Program-made: the position numbers and the translations under genes
NCBI RefSeq assembly: GCF_022414535.1
Contig: NZ_JADWYM010000001.1
Location: forward strand, 1-64,000
Length of the DNA: 64,000 bases
Reading direction: 5' to 3'
Origin: Streptomyces sp. MUM 2J
GTDB taxonomy: Bacteria > Actinomycetota > Actinomycetes > Streptomycetales > Streptomycetaceae
In this document: positions 8,537-16,900 of the stretch, one piece after another
How positions within the stretch are numbered: position 1 is the first letter of the stretch
Layout of the letters: each line of letters starts with the position of its first letter
Notes under the pieces: generated by a model
Told to the model about the DNA's origin: nothing
The model's input: only the letters and a program-made list of their open reading frames with translations
The model's database searches: none

Positions 8537-8705
8537 CCGTCTCTCCTCCCACAGGCGTACGACTCCTCACGTTATGCCCTGTCTCCGGAGCCGTCGGGGC
8601 CGGGTCCCCTCGCGTCGCGCGGCATCCCCCGGCACGGGGGTGTCCGGCGGCAGCGCAGGCACCGCCTCCGGGGCCGCCCTGACGGCCCCATCAGCCCTTC
8701 GTCGG

Positions 8706-8721
8706 CTAGGCTTCCGCCTAG
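8706..8721. promoter_or_regulatory. candidate operator for the TetR regulator
   Basis: CTAGGC-TTCC-GCCTAG, a perfect 6-4-6 inverted repeat 35 bases before the TetR start, with a second partial CCTAGG copy just downstream. Its place between divergent genes suits autoregulation and control of the radical SAM gene. Confidence 0.5.
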
Positions 8722-8756
8722 AGGCCCTAGGTTCTGCTGGTTCTCGGAGGTTCCCC

Positions 8757-9368
8757 TTGGCCCGTGCCGGTATCACCGTCGGCCGTCTCGTCGCGGCGGC
8801 GGCCGATCTCGCCGACGAGGCCGGGTTCGACCAGGTCAGCCTGTCCGCGCTGGCACGGGGCTTCGGGGTGAGGGACGCAAGCCTCTACTCGCACGTCAGG
8901 AACCTCCAGGAACTGCGGACGCGGATCGCCCTGCTGGCCGGCGGGGAGATGATCGACCGGATCGCGGCCGCCGTGGCCGGGCGCGCCGGCAAGGAGGCGC
9001 TGACCGCCTTCGCCGACGCCTACCGGGAGTACGCCCTGACCCACCCGGGGCGCTACGCCGCCACCCAGATCCGCATCGACCCGGCCGCCTTCGCCGGCAC
9101 GCCCGTCATGCGCCGTACGGCCGAGATCACCTACGGCGTGCTCCGCTCCTACGGCCTGGAGGAGCCCGACCTCACCGACGCGGTGCGCCTGCTGCGCAGC
9201 ACCTTCCACGGGTACTGCGCCCTGGAGGCGGCCGGCGGCTTCGCCGCTGCCCGCGACGTGCAACGGTCGTGGGACAAGGCCGTGGACGCCCTGCACGCGG
9301 CCCTCACCCACTGGCCCCGCGAGGCCGGGCACGGACCGAGCGGCAGGAAGCCCGAGAGCCACGCCTGA
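8757..9368 (+). CDS. TetR/AcrR family transcriptional regulator
   Basis: 203 residues from a TTG at 8757, selected because CGGAGG sits six bases upstream and the DNA-binding domain follows at once. Residues 5-55 hold the TetR helix-turn-helix (VSLSALARGFGVRDASLYSHV). The remainder is a helical ligand-binding domain of the type with a short conserved WHG-like end (TFHGYCALEAAGGF). TetR proteins usually repress neighbours and release DNA on ligand binding. It is divergent from the radical SAM gene with a palindrome between them, so it probably represses itself and that gene. Ligand unknown. Confidence 0.9.
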   Translation: MARAGITVGRLVAAAADLADEAGFDQVSLSALARGFGVRDASLYSHVRNLQELRTRIALLAGGEMIDRIAAAVAGRAGKEALTAFADAYREYALTHPGRYAATQIRIDPAAFAGTPVMRRTAEITYGVLRSYGLEEPDLTDAVRLLRSTFHGYCALEAAGGFAAARDVQRSWDKAVDALHAALTHWPREAGHGPSGRKPESHA

Positions 9369-9743
9369 CCAGCAGGAACCGGTGGACTTCGGGTACGTCC
9401 TCGGATCCGGCGCCGGCGGCATCACCGCCCGGCCCCAGGGGTACGCCGGGCGAACGACCGGGTCCTCGGCGTCGTACCGCCCCCGTTGTCCGGACGCTTG
9501 CCGGGAAGCCGTCTCCCGCTGTCTCGTCACATGGCGGATCAGCGAGGTCGTGCGCGGATCGTGCGGGGCGGTCGTCCAAGCGGACAGGGGAAAGCAGCGG
9601 CATGCGGGCGGCAGCCGACGTCACCCGGGCCCGCCCCCTGGCCCGGCGTCCCCGGGTCAGCCACCGGGACGGCCGCCCGGGCCCGCGGGGGAGCCGGCCA
9701 CCGTATGGCCCGCGACCGCGCTCACTCGGCTACCGTCGACGGC
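9369..9743. other. intergenic, no gene seen
   Basis: 375 bases between the TetR gene and mmuM. Short arginine-rich frames are present, but none has a ribosome binding site or family signal. It presumably carries the mmuM promoter. Confidence 0.5.
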
Positions 9744-10670
9744 ATGACCTGCGGCCCCACCCTCGCCGAGGCCCTCGCCGCCGGGACGGTCGTCCTCGAC
9801 GGCGGCCTGTCCAACCAGCTGGAGGCGGCCGGGCACGACCTGAGCGACGCGCTGTGGTCGGCGCGGCTGCTGGCGGAGCGGCCCGAGGCGATCGCCGAGG
9901 CGCACGGGACCTACTTCGCGGCGGGCGCCGATGTGGCGATCACCGCGAGCTACCAGGCCACGTTCGAGGGATTCGCCCGGCGCGGGATCGGCCGCGCGGA
10001 GGCGGCCCGGCTGCTCACGCTCGCCGTGGAGCTGGCGCGGCAGGCCGTACGACACGCCCGGGGTGCGGGGACGACCCGGCCGCTGTGGGTGGCGGCGTCC
10101 GCAGGTCCCTACGGAGCGATGCTCGCCGACGGGTCCGAGTACCGGGGGCGCTACGGGCTGAGCCTGCGGGAGCTGGAGCGTTTCCACCGGCCCCGGCTGG
10201 AGGTGCTGGCCGCGGCCGGGCCCGACGTGCTGGCCCTGGAGACCGTGCCGGACACGGACGAGGCGGCGGCGCTGCTGCGGGCGGTGCGCGGGCTCGGTGT
10301 GCCCGCCTGGCTGTCGTACACCGTGAACGGGACCCGCACCCGGGCGGGGCAGCCGCTGGAGGAGGCCTTCACGCTGGCCGCGGACGCGGACGACGTCGTC
10401 GCGGTCGGCGTCAACTGCTGTGCCCCGCGGGACGTCGGGACCGCCGTGGAGATCGCGGCGCGCGTGACGGGCAAGCCCGTGGTCGCCTACCCCAACAGCG
10501 GTGAGGGCTGGGACGCCGGGGCGCGCCGCTGGGACGGCCGCTCCACGTTCACCCCCGGTCAGGTCCTCGGCTGGCGGGACGCGGGGGCGCGGCTGATCGG
10601 CGGCTGCTGCCGGGTGGGGCCGGCGGCCATCGCCTCGATCGCACGGGCCCTGGCGGACCGACCCGGGTGA
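9744..10670 (+). CDS. mmuM: homocysteine S-methyltransferase
   Basis: 308 residues. It transfers a methyl group from S-methylmethionine (or S-adenosylmethionine) to homocysteine, giving methionine. The zinc site is complete: Cys225 in GVNCCAP and Cys288-Cys289 in GGCCR. The substrate pocket opens with VLDGGLSNQLE, and TASYQATFEGF is the family signature. Length is normal. The ATG at 9744 directly precedes the barrel's first strand; no strong ribosome binding site is present. It stands alone, with 375 bases upstream and a convergent esterase gene downstream. Confidence 0.95.
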   Translation: MTCGPTLAEALAAGTVVLDGGLSNQLEAAGHDLSDALWSARLLAERPEAIAEAHGTYFAAGADVAITASYQATFEGFARRGIGRAEAARLLTLAVELARQAVRHARGAGTTRPLWVAASAGPYGAMLADGSEYRGRYGLSLRELERFHRPRLEVLAAAGPDVLALETVPDTDEAAALLRAVRGLGVPAWLSYTVNGTRTRAGQPLEEAFTLAADADDVVAVGVNCCAPRDVGTAVEIAARVTGKPVVAYPNSGEGWDAGARRWDGRSTFTPGQVLGWRDAGARLIGGCCRVGPAAIASIARALADRPG

Positions 10671-10932
10671 CACGTCACGGCGGGTCGGCGGTGCGCCGGA
10701 GCGTGGCCTGCCGGCGGCGCGACCGGGGTGGGCGCGGGCCGGGACCGGCGGTGCAGCGCTCTCGCCCCGGCCGGGCGCCCTCGGCCGGAGCGCGGGCACC
10801 CGCCGATGCGCTGCCGGGGATGGACCGAGGGCGCCCGAAGTGGCGGCCCGGCGGACCTCGGCGGCGCGGTGCAGCCGGCGGCGCCCGGCGGTGCGTGCGC
10901 GGGGCCCGGAGCCGCCGGACGGGGTGCGGGGG

Positions 10933-12576
10933 TCAGTGCCGGCGGACGCCGACGGAGCGCCGGAGCCGCTGCACCGCCGAACGCCGTTCCGTGCCGCGCG
11001 CGGGCGAATCGGGGTCCGGGCCCGACGCGAGCACGGACTCCCCCGGGGTGGGCTCGGCGGAGGCCCACAGGGCGAGTTCGGCGTCCCGGTGGCCGCGGGC
11101 GGTGTAGGGGTCCCGGAGATCGCGCGGGCCGGAGCCGTCTGCCCGGGGCCCGCCGTCCGGCGCCGTCGGTGCGGCCTCACCGAGGATCCGTACCGGGTGT
11201 GTGGCGTCCCAGGCCTCCCAGCCCGGGTCTCCCCCGGCGGCGAACCGGACCCAGGCGCCGTGCATCTGTTCCGCCAGCTCGCGCGGACCGCCCGGGCCCG
11301 CGAGCTTCGCGGACTCCGGCGTCTCGCCGGTGTCGAAGACGAACCCGAGTTCCAGCGCGTGGCAGGCGCCGAGGCCGGGCAGCCGCGACGGCCAGGCGAA
11401 CTCGTAGACGTACGACGATCCGGGCCGGGCCCCGGCCAGGCGGTGCATCGGCAGGCGCAGGAGATGGTCGGTGACCATCTGGCCGACGATCTCGGCGGTG
11501 CCGGCCCGCGGGTTCAGTGCGCGGTAGCCGCGTGGGACCTCGTGCCCGCAGTGGCAGCGCGCCATGGCGCCGGCGAGTGCCATCGGGCCGAGCCGGTCCA
11601 CGCGCTCCAGCAGCCCGCCCGGCACCAGCCACAGCCGGTACTCGTCCCGGGTCCAGCCCATCAGCAGTTCGGCGCCGGGCGCCACGGTGCCGTCGATCAG
11701 TGCCTGGAGCGGGTCGCGCGGCACCAGGTCGCCGTCGACGACGATGCCGAAGGACGGTCCGCCGAGCACCGGGGTGCTCAGCCGGCCGGCCTCGGTCTGG
11801 GTCCGCAGCAGCAGGTCCCGGTCGACCTCGGCGAAGGCCTGTGCGGTCGCCGGGATCTTCAGCCGGGTCGCCATGCGGCGTACCATGCGCCGCACCTTGT
11901 CCCGGTCGAAGGCCTCCGGCGGCCCGCTCTGCAGGACGACCCGGCGGAACAGACCGTGCGCCTGCGGGGCGGCCATCAGCGCGCCGACGCTGATGGCACC
12001 GGCCGACTGCCCGCACAGCGTCACCCGACCGGGGTCGCCGCCGAAGGCGGTGATCGAGGCGTGCACCCACTGCAGGGCGGCGAGCTGGTCGCGCAGCCCC
12101 GGGTTGGCGGGGGCGTCCGGGAACAGGCCGTAGCCCTCGACGCCCAGGCGGTAGTTGACCGAGACCAGGACGACGCCGTCCCGGGCGAAGGCCCGGCCGT
12201 CGTAGACGGGAACGGCGGAGGAGCCGCGGGTCAGGGCGCCGCCGTGCAGCCAGACCATGACCGGCAGCCGGGCGCCGGGGCCGGGGTCGGGCGTCCACAC
12301 GTTGAGGTTGAGACAGTCGTCGCCGGGCACGACCGGGTCGGACAGGTACTTGTCGAAGGCCTCGGAGTACGGGGGCTTCGGGGGCGTCGGGCCGAAGGCC
12401 GCCGCGTCGCGCACGCCGCCCCACGGCTCGGGCGGCTCAGGGGGGCGGAACCGGCGGGGGCCGAAGGGAGGCGCCGCGTAGGGGATACCCCTGAAGACGG
12501 CGATGCCGTCCTCGTACCTGCCGCGCACCCGCCCGTAGGGGGTCCTGACCACGGGGTCAGCCTGGCCTGCCGTCAT
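10933..12576 (-). CDS. carboxylesterase type B
   Basis: 547 residues of the alpha/beta-hydrolase carboxylesterase/lipase family. The oxyanion motif HGG is at 111-113, and the nucleophile elbow GQSAG puts the catalytic Ser at 191. TRDEYR and GACHALELGF supply the expected acidic residue and His. There is no signal peptide, so it is probably cytoplasmic. ATG at 12576 has a modest GGTGGG binding site. The C-terminal 60 residues are low-complexity and charged. Likely hydrolyses carboxylic esters of unknown nature. Confidence 0.92.
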   Translation of the reverse strand: MTAGQADPVVRTPYGRVRGRYEDGIAVFRGIPYAAPPFGPRRFRPPEPPEPWGGVRDAAAFGPTPPKPPYSEAFDKYLSDPVVPGDDCLNLNVWTPDPGPGARLPVMVWLHGGALTRGSSAVPVYDGRAFARDGVVLVSVNYRLGVEGYGLFPDAPANPGLRDQLAALQWVHASITAFGGDPGRVTLCGQSAGAISVGALMAAPQAHGLFRRVVLQSGPPEAFDRDKVRRMVRRMATRLKIPATAQAFAEVDRDLLLRTQTEAGRLSTPVLGGPSFGIVVDGDLVPRDPLQALIDGTVAPGAELLMGWTRDEYRLWLVPGGLLERVDRLGPMALAGAMARCHCGHEVPRGYRALNPRAGTAEIVGQMVTDHLLRLPMHRLAGARPGSSYVYEFAWPSRLPGLGACHALELGFVFDTGETPESAKLAGPGGPRELAEQMHGAWVRFAAGGDPGWEAWDATHPVRILGEAAPTAPDGGPRADGSGPRDLRDPYTARGHRDAELALWASAEPTPGESVLASGPDPDSPARGTERRSAVQRLRRSVGVRRH

Positions 12577-13173
12577 GTGCCCACCAGCCCTTCGCAGCAC
12601 ACGTGCACCGGTATCACCAGAGCATGGCACCGGAGCCGGGTATTCCGTCACCCGGATCCGGTGGAACCGCGGCGCCCTGCCCGTTCGCGTGAGGAAGTCC
12701 CCCACCAGGGAAGCAATCGCTTTCTGCCCGCTGGTGGACCTTCGGACGGGCCTCGGGCGGGCCCGCGTGGTCGCAGCCTGCCTCGCCGCCGCGGCCCGCC
12801 GTGCCGCCGTGGGTCCGGAGGTCCGCGGCACGGGGGACGCGGTGAGCACCGCCGCCCCGCGGCCGGGGGGACCCACCGTGAGACCCGCAGGTCAGGCGGA
12901 GACGCTGCCGTTGTGCGGGTCGCCCTCCCCACGGGCCCCCCTCCCGGCGCCGCCGCGGTCCACACCTCGCCCCGGGCGCCTGACCCGTACCCGGCGGCCG
13001 GGCGGAATCAGGGGATGCCGCGTTCCAGCAGACGGGTGGCCGCAGGCACCCCGACGCCGCGCCCGGCGTCCGCCCCGGGCGGGCGCCCGTCGGCGGCCCC
13101 GTCCGCCGGACCGTGCAGGCCGCTGTCCGATTCGTTCAAGACCGGGCCGCCGGGCGCTGCCTACGGTGGCCGT
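12577..13173. other. intergenic, no gene seen
   Basis: About 600 bases between divergent genes (esterase and glyoxalase-like). All frames are arginine/proline-rich shadows without a start signal. No repeat or hairpin stood out. Confidence 0.5.
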
Positions 13174-13575
13174 ATGACTCCACGATTCGATGCCGTCGGG
13201 CTGGTCGTCTCCGACATGGCCGCCTCCGTCTCCTTCTACCGCCGGCTCGGGTTCTCCTTCCCCGAGGGGGCCGAGCGGGAGCCGCACGCCGAGGCCGAAC
13301 TGCCCGGCGGGCTACGGCTGCTGCTGGACACCGAGGAGGGCGTGCGCTCCTTCCACCCCGGCTGGCGTCCACCCTCCGGCGGCCCGCGCGCGTCGCTCGC
13401 GCTGCGCTGCGACGGGCCGGGCGAGGTCGACACGGTGTACGAGGCGCTGGTGGGCGCCGGTCACCATGGCGAGCTCAAACCGTGGGACGCCTTCTGGGGG
13501 CAGCGGTACGCCGTCGTGCACGACCCGGACGGCAACGGCGTGGACCTGTTCGCCCCGCTAGCGGCCGGCGAGTAG
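13174..13575 (+). CDS. VOC (glyoxalase/bleomycin-resistance fold) protein
   Basis: 133 residues forming one VOC unit of two beta-alpha-beta-beta-beta modules: DAVGLVVSDMAASVSFYRRLGF at the start and the closing signature YAVVHDPDGNGVDLFAP. The family includes metal-dependent dioxygenases, isomerases and resistance proteins, so the reaction cannot be named. The final 18 bases overlap the end of the convergent AraC gene, so the two transcripts meet tail to tail inside coding sequence. Confidence 0.9.
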   Translation: MTPRFDAVGLVVSDMAASVSFYRRLGFSFPEGAEREPHAEAELPGGLRLLLDTEEGVRSFHPGWRPPSGGPRASLALRCDGPGEVDTVYEALVGAGHHGELKPWDAFWGQRYAVVHDPDGNGVDLFAPLAAGE

Positions 13576-14244
13576 TTCGCTCAGTGTCCGGCCGGCCAGC
13601 TGCTTCACGTCGCGCGCGAGATGAGCCTGGTCGGCGTACCCGGCGCGGACGGCGGTGTCCGCCCCGGGCATCCCGGAGCGGGCCAGGGCGAGAGCACGCC
13701 GGAAGCGGAGGATACGGGCCAGGGTCTTCGGCCCGTAACCGAACGCCGCCAGCGAACGGCGGTGCAGCCGGCGCGCCCCGATGCCCAGCTCGTCGGCCGT
13801 GGCGGCCACGGGACGGCCCGCGTCGAGGGCCGCGACGAGCCCGCCGAGCAGGGGGTCGTACACGTCGGCCTGTGCCGCGAGCGTGAGGGCCGCCGCCTCC
13901 AGGCCGGCCTCGGGGTCGGCCGCCGCCTCGACGAGCGTGCCCAGTCGCCGGGCCCTGCCCGCGGGCCACAGATCGGCCAGATCCACGCGCCGGTCGCGCA
14001 GTTCGTGGGCGGGGACGCCGAGCAGGGCGGGTGCCACACCAGGGCGGAACCGTATCCCGGACCAGGTCACGGGCGGGCTCGCGGTGGCGTACGCCCGGGT
14101 GTCCGGTCCCGCCACCAGCAGCCGGCCCTCGCTCCACAGCAGGTCCATGCAGCCGTCGGGCAGCACGTCCTGCCCCGAGGGCCCGGACGGGGTGTTCGTC
14201 CACACCACCGCTCCGGCCGGCCGGGACGGCCTCTCCGCGTACAT
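13558..14244 (-). CDS. AraC family transcriptional regulator
   Basis: 228 residues from the ATG at 14244, which has GAGG four bases upstream; a longer frame to 14310 lacks a binding site. The N-terminal part (VLPDGCMDLLW, VTWSGIRFRPG) is the DUF6597-like sensor common in AraC regulators of actinobacteria. The C-terminal 95 residues are the double helix-turn-helix domain (GYGPKTLARILRFRRAL, AGYADQAHLARDVKQ). Its 3' end overlaps the stop of the VOC gene by 18 bases on the opposite strand. Confidence 0.92.
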   Translation of the reverse strand: MYAERPSRPAGAVVWTNTPSGPSGQDVLPDGCMDLLWSEGRLLVAGPDTRAYATASPPVTWSGIRFRPGVAPALLGVPAHELRDRRVDLADLWPAGRARRLGTLVEAAADPEAGLEAAALTLAAQADVYDPLLGGLVAALDAGRPVAATADELGIGARRLHRRSLAAFGYGPKTLARILRFRRALALARSGMPGADTAVRAGYADQAHLARDVKQLAGRTLSELLAGR

Positions 14245-14370
14245 GCGCCTCAGGCTACGCCGCGCGCCCGCGGGTACCCGGGGCGCGGCGGCGGGGAGGC
14301 GGTCGAGCACCGCCCGGGCTGAAGGCGCTCACCGATGGGCCCGGACGGTGGACGGGAGTTCACTGGAGGT

Positions 14371-15219
14371 ATGACAGAGCTTGCGAAGGACACGAACGTG
14401 AACGACCTGACGGTCGTGGTGACCGGCGCGTCCGGCCGTACGGGCCGGCGGGTCGCGCAGGCCGTCGACGCCGCTGGAGCCACCGTGCGGCCCGCCTCCC
14501 GGGCCCACGGCTTCGACTGGCACGACCGCGCCACCTGGGCCGACACGCTGCGCGGGGCGGACGCGGCCTACCTGGTGTACCCCTTCGACGTGGGCGCGCC
14601 GGAGGCGGCGCTGGGCGTCGGTCTGCTGGCGCACCGGGCGGTGGCACTCGGCGTGCGGCGGCTGGTGCTGCTGTCGGCGCGCGGCGAGGAGGGCGCGCGC
14701 CCCGCCGAGGAGGCGCTCCGGGAGTCCGGAGCGGACTGGACGGTGGTACGGGCCGCGTGGTTCGCCCAGAACTTCAGCGAGGGGCCGCTCGCCGAGGAGC
14801 TGCGGCGCACCGGGGAGCTGGTGTTCCCGGCCGGTGAGGTACGTGAGCCTTTCGTCGACGTCGGGGACGTCGCCGAGGTGGTGGTCGCGGCACTGGGTGA
14901 CGAGCGGTACGCGGGGCAGGCGCTGGCGGTGTCGGGGCCACGGCTGCTGACGTTCGGGGAGGCGGTGTCGGCCGTGGCGGAGGCGACCGGGCGGGAGCTG
15001 CGTTACCGGCCCGTCCCGGCACCCGAGTACGGCCGGCGGCTGGCGGAGGCCGGGATGCCGGCGGAGGAGACCCGGTTCCTGGTGGACCTGTTCGAGCAGC
15101 TGCTGGACGGGCGCAACGCCTATCTGTCGGACGGCGTGCGGCAGGTGCTGGGACGCGAACCGCGGGACTTCGCCGACGTGGTGCGGGAGGCGGCCGCGGC
15201 GGGCGCCTGGACGCCCTGA
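14371..15219 (+). CDS. NmrA-like NAD(P)H-binding oxidoreductase
   Basis: 282 residues. The N-terminal Rossmann motif VVVTGASGRTGRR binds the dinucleotide. LLSARGEE, WTVVRAAWFAQNF and the later PFVDVGDVAEV are typical of NmrA/QOR2-type short atypical dehydrogenases, which reduce quinones or act as redox sensors. The ATG at 14371 has GGAGGT directly against it, too close for efficient initiation. A GTG at 14398 with GAAGGA seven bases upstream is a good alternative start and removes only nine residues. It diverges from the AraC gene, which may regulate it. Confidence 0.9.
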   Translation: MTELAKDTNVNDLTVVVTGASGRTGRRVAQAVDAAGATVRPASRAHGFDWHDRATWADTLRGADAAYLVYPFDVGAPEAALGVGLLAHRAVALGVRRLVLLSARGEEGARPAEEALRESGADWTVVRAAWFAQNFSEGPLAEELRRTGELVFPAGEVREPFVDVGDVAEVVVAALGDERYAGQALAVSGPRLLTFGEAVSAVAEATGRELRYRPVPAPEYGRRLAEAGMPAEETRFLVDLFEQLLDGRNAYLSDGVRQVLGREPRDFADVVREAAAAGAWTP

Positions 15220-15278
15220 CCCCGGCCCGGCCCGAGCCGGCGGCCGCCCACACCGAAGCCACGGACCGGCGGGCCGGC

Positions 15279-15374
15279 GAGTCGGCGAGTCGGCGAGTCG
15301 GCGAGTCGGCGAGTCGGCGAGTCGGCGAGTCGGCGAGTCGGCGAGTCGGCGAGTCGGCGAGTCGGCGAGTCGGC
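15279..15374. repeat. octanucleotide tandem repeat, 12 copies
   Basis: Twelve perfect head-to-tail copies of GAGTCGGC followed by a diverged thirteenth. It lies in the convergent gap between the NmrA-like and YihY genes, so it is not translated. On paper any frame yields an eight-residue peptide repeat. Perfect identity suggests recent slippage expansion. Confidence 0.95.
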
Positions 15375-15471
15375 GAGTGGCGCCCCGCCGACCGCCGGGG
15401 TCGCGAGGCCACCGGACCCGGGCCCGCGGGGCGGACGAGCCCCGGGCCGCTGAAGCGGCGCCGCCCCCTGG

Positions 15472-15489
15472 CCTGCCGTCGACGGCAGG
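15472..15489. terminator. perfect 18-bp palindrome in convergent gap
   Basis: CCTGCCGTC immediately followed by its reverse complement. As RNA it can form a stem of seven with a four-base loop. Its position between the ends of two convergent genes suggests a bidirectional terminator, though there is no T-run. Confidence 0.45.
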
Positions 15490-15606
15490 GGCGGATCTCC
15501 GGGTCGGCGGTGGCGGAACGGCCCTGCCCGGGGCCTGCGGGACGCCGGGCGGCGGAGCCGGGGTGGCGACGAAGGCGGAGGCGCGGGCCGGGGCGGCGGT
15601 CCGGCG

Positions 15607-16776
15607 TCACTTGTCCGCGGACGGGTCCTCCGCGGTGGCCTTCGGTGCGTGGTGCGCACTGCGCGCATGGGTGCGCAGGCGGCCGGACAGGTCCTCCGGT
15701 GGCAGGAAGCGCGACCAGCGCTCGGGGAACTCCGAGGGCATGTCGGCGGGGTCGTCGGGATCCTCGTGGGCGCGGACGGCGGCGAGGTGGGCGACGTACT
15801 CGGCGGCCTCCTCCTCGCGCAGGCGCTCGTTGGCGGCGCGGGCCGCGGCTGTCGCGGCGGCCGGCCACACGCGGTCGATCGCCGCGTTGACCGCGGCTCC
15901 CACGAGCACAGCGAACGCCGACATGCCGATCCACAGCAGCACGGCGACGGCGGCGGCGAGCGAGCCGTAGATCGTCGCGCCCTCGATGGTGTGCTGGAGG
16001 TAGATGCGCAGCAGGAAGCTGCCGAGCACCCACATGCCCAGCGCGACCAGGGCACCGGGCACATCCTCGATCCAGGGGGAGCGGACCGGGACCGACACGT
16101 GGTAGAGCGTCGTCAGGAAGGCGACGGACAGGACGATGACGACCGGCCAGTACAGGACCTGGACCAGCGTCGCCGACCAGGGCACGATCCGCACGACCGC
16201 GTCCGGGCCCGCGACCATCAGAGGCAGCGCGATCGAGCCGATCAGCAGCGCCACGACGAACAGCAGGAACGCCATCAGCCGGGTCCTGACGATGCCCCGC
16301 ACCCCGTCGAGGCCGTACATGACCGTGATCGTGTCGACGAAGACGTTCACCGCGCGGGAGCCGGACCACAGCGCGAACAGGAAGCCGATGGAGATCACAT
16401 CGGGCCGGCCGCCGGCCAGCACGTCGTCGAGGATCGGCTGCGCGATCTGCCGGACGCCCTTGTCGGACAGGACGGTCCGGGACGCCTCCAGCAGGTTGTT
16501 CTCCAGGCTGGTGATGGTGTCGGTACCGGTCCAGTCGTCGACGTAGCCGAGCAGGCCGATGAGACTGAGCAGCAGCGGCGGCACCGACAGCAGTGTGAAG
16601 AACGCCGCTTCCGCGGCGAGACCGAGGATGCGGTACTCGATGCAGGAGTTGACGGTGTCCTTCAGCAGCAGCCAGGCGGTCCTGCGCTTGGAGACGTTCC
16701 GGTACAGGGCACGCGCCCGGTGGAGACGGCCGGAGGGGCTGCCGAGCGGCTCGGGTGACTGACTTGCTGGCTGCAC
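15607..16776 (-). CDS. YihY/virulence factor BrkB family membrane protein
   Basis: 389 residues from a GTG at 16776. Six hydrophobic helices lie at roughly residues 50-75, 110-150, 165-190, 198-225, 240-260 and 272-300, with the family features AAEAAFFTLLSVPPLL and GSLAAAVAVLLWIGMSAF. The C-terminal 90 residues are charged and cytoplasmic. The YihY/BrkB family was once called ribonuclease BN in error. Its role is unsettled, with suggestions of transport or envelope function. Divergent from the acyl-CoA dehydrogenase gene, 124 bases apart. Confidence 0.92.
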   Translation of the reverse strand: MQPASQSPEPLGSPSGRLHRARALYRNVSKRRTAWLLLKDTVNSCIEYRILGLAAEAAFFTLLSVPPLLLSLIGLLGYVDDWTGTDTITSLENNLLEASRTVLSDKGVRQIAQPILDDVLAGGRPDVISIGFLFALWSGSRAVNVFVDTITVMYGLDGVRGIVRTRLMAFLLFVVALLIGSIALPLMVAGPDAVVRIVPWSATLVQVLYWPVVIVLSVAFLTTLYHVSVPVRSPWIEDVPGALVALGMWVLGSFLLRIYLQHTIEGATIYGSLAAAVAVLLWIGMSAFAVLVGAAVNAAIDRVWPAAATAAARAANERLREEEAAEYVAHLAAVRAHEDPDDPADMPSEFPERWSRFLPPEDLSGRLRTHARSAHHAPKATAEDPSADK

Positions 16777-16857
16777 GCCCTAAAGGTATCCGCCGGGACG
16801 TGGTGCACTCACCCCTGGTGGCACCGGGGGTCGTCCGCCGGCCGCGGTTGGCCGTGT

Positions 16858-16879
16858 CGGGCCGGTCTCGACCGGCCCG
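16858..16879. promoter_or_regulatory. perfect 10-2-10 inverted repeat upstream of the acyl-CoA dehydrogenase
   Basis: CGGGCCGGTC-TC-GACCGGCCCG ends 21 bases before the ATG at 16901, just ahead of a TAGGTT that could be a -10 element of a nearly leaderless transcript. It may be an operator overlapping the promoter of one or both divergent genes. Confidence 0.45.
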
Positions 16880-16900
16880 CCGGCGGGTAGGTTGCGAGAC

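Noticed and set aside
12577..13173. Hidden gene in the esterase-VOC gap
   Set aside because: Frames on both strands show shadow-like composition and no ribosome binding site.
15279..15374. Coding of an eight-residue peptide repeat (LADSPTRR type)
   Set aside because: An 8-bp unit gives such a repeat in any frame. No gene start, binding site or continuing codon bias supports translation.
16607..16776. Naming the YihY protein as ribonuclease BN
   Set aside because: That name belongs to another E. coli protein. YihY/BrkB proteins are membrane proteins with no nuclease motif.
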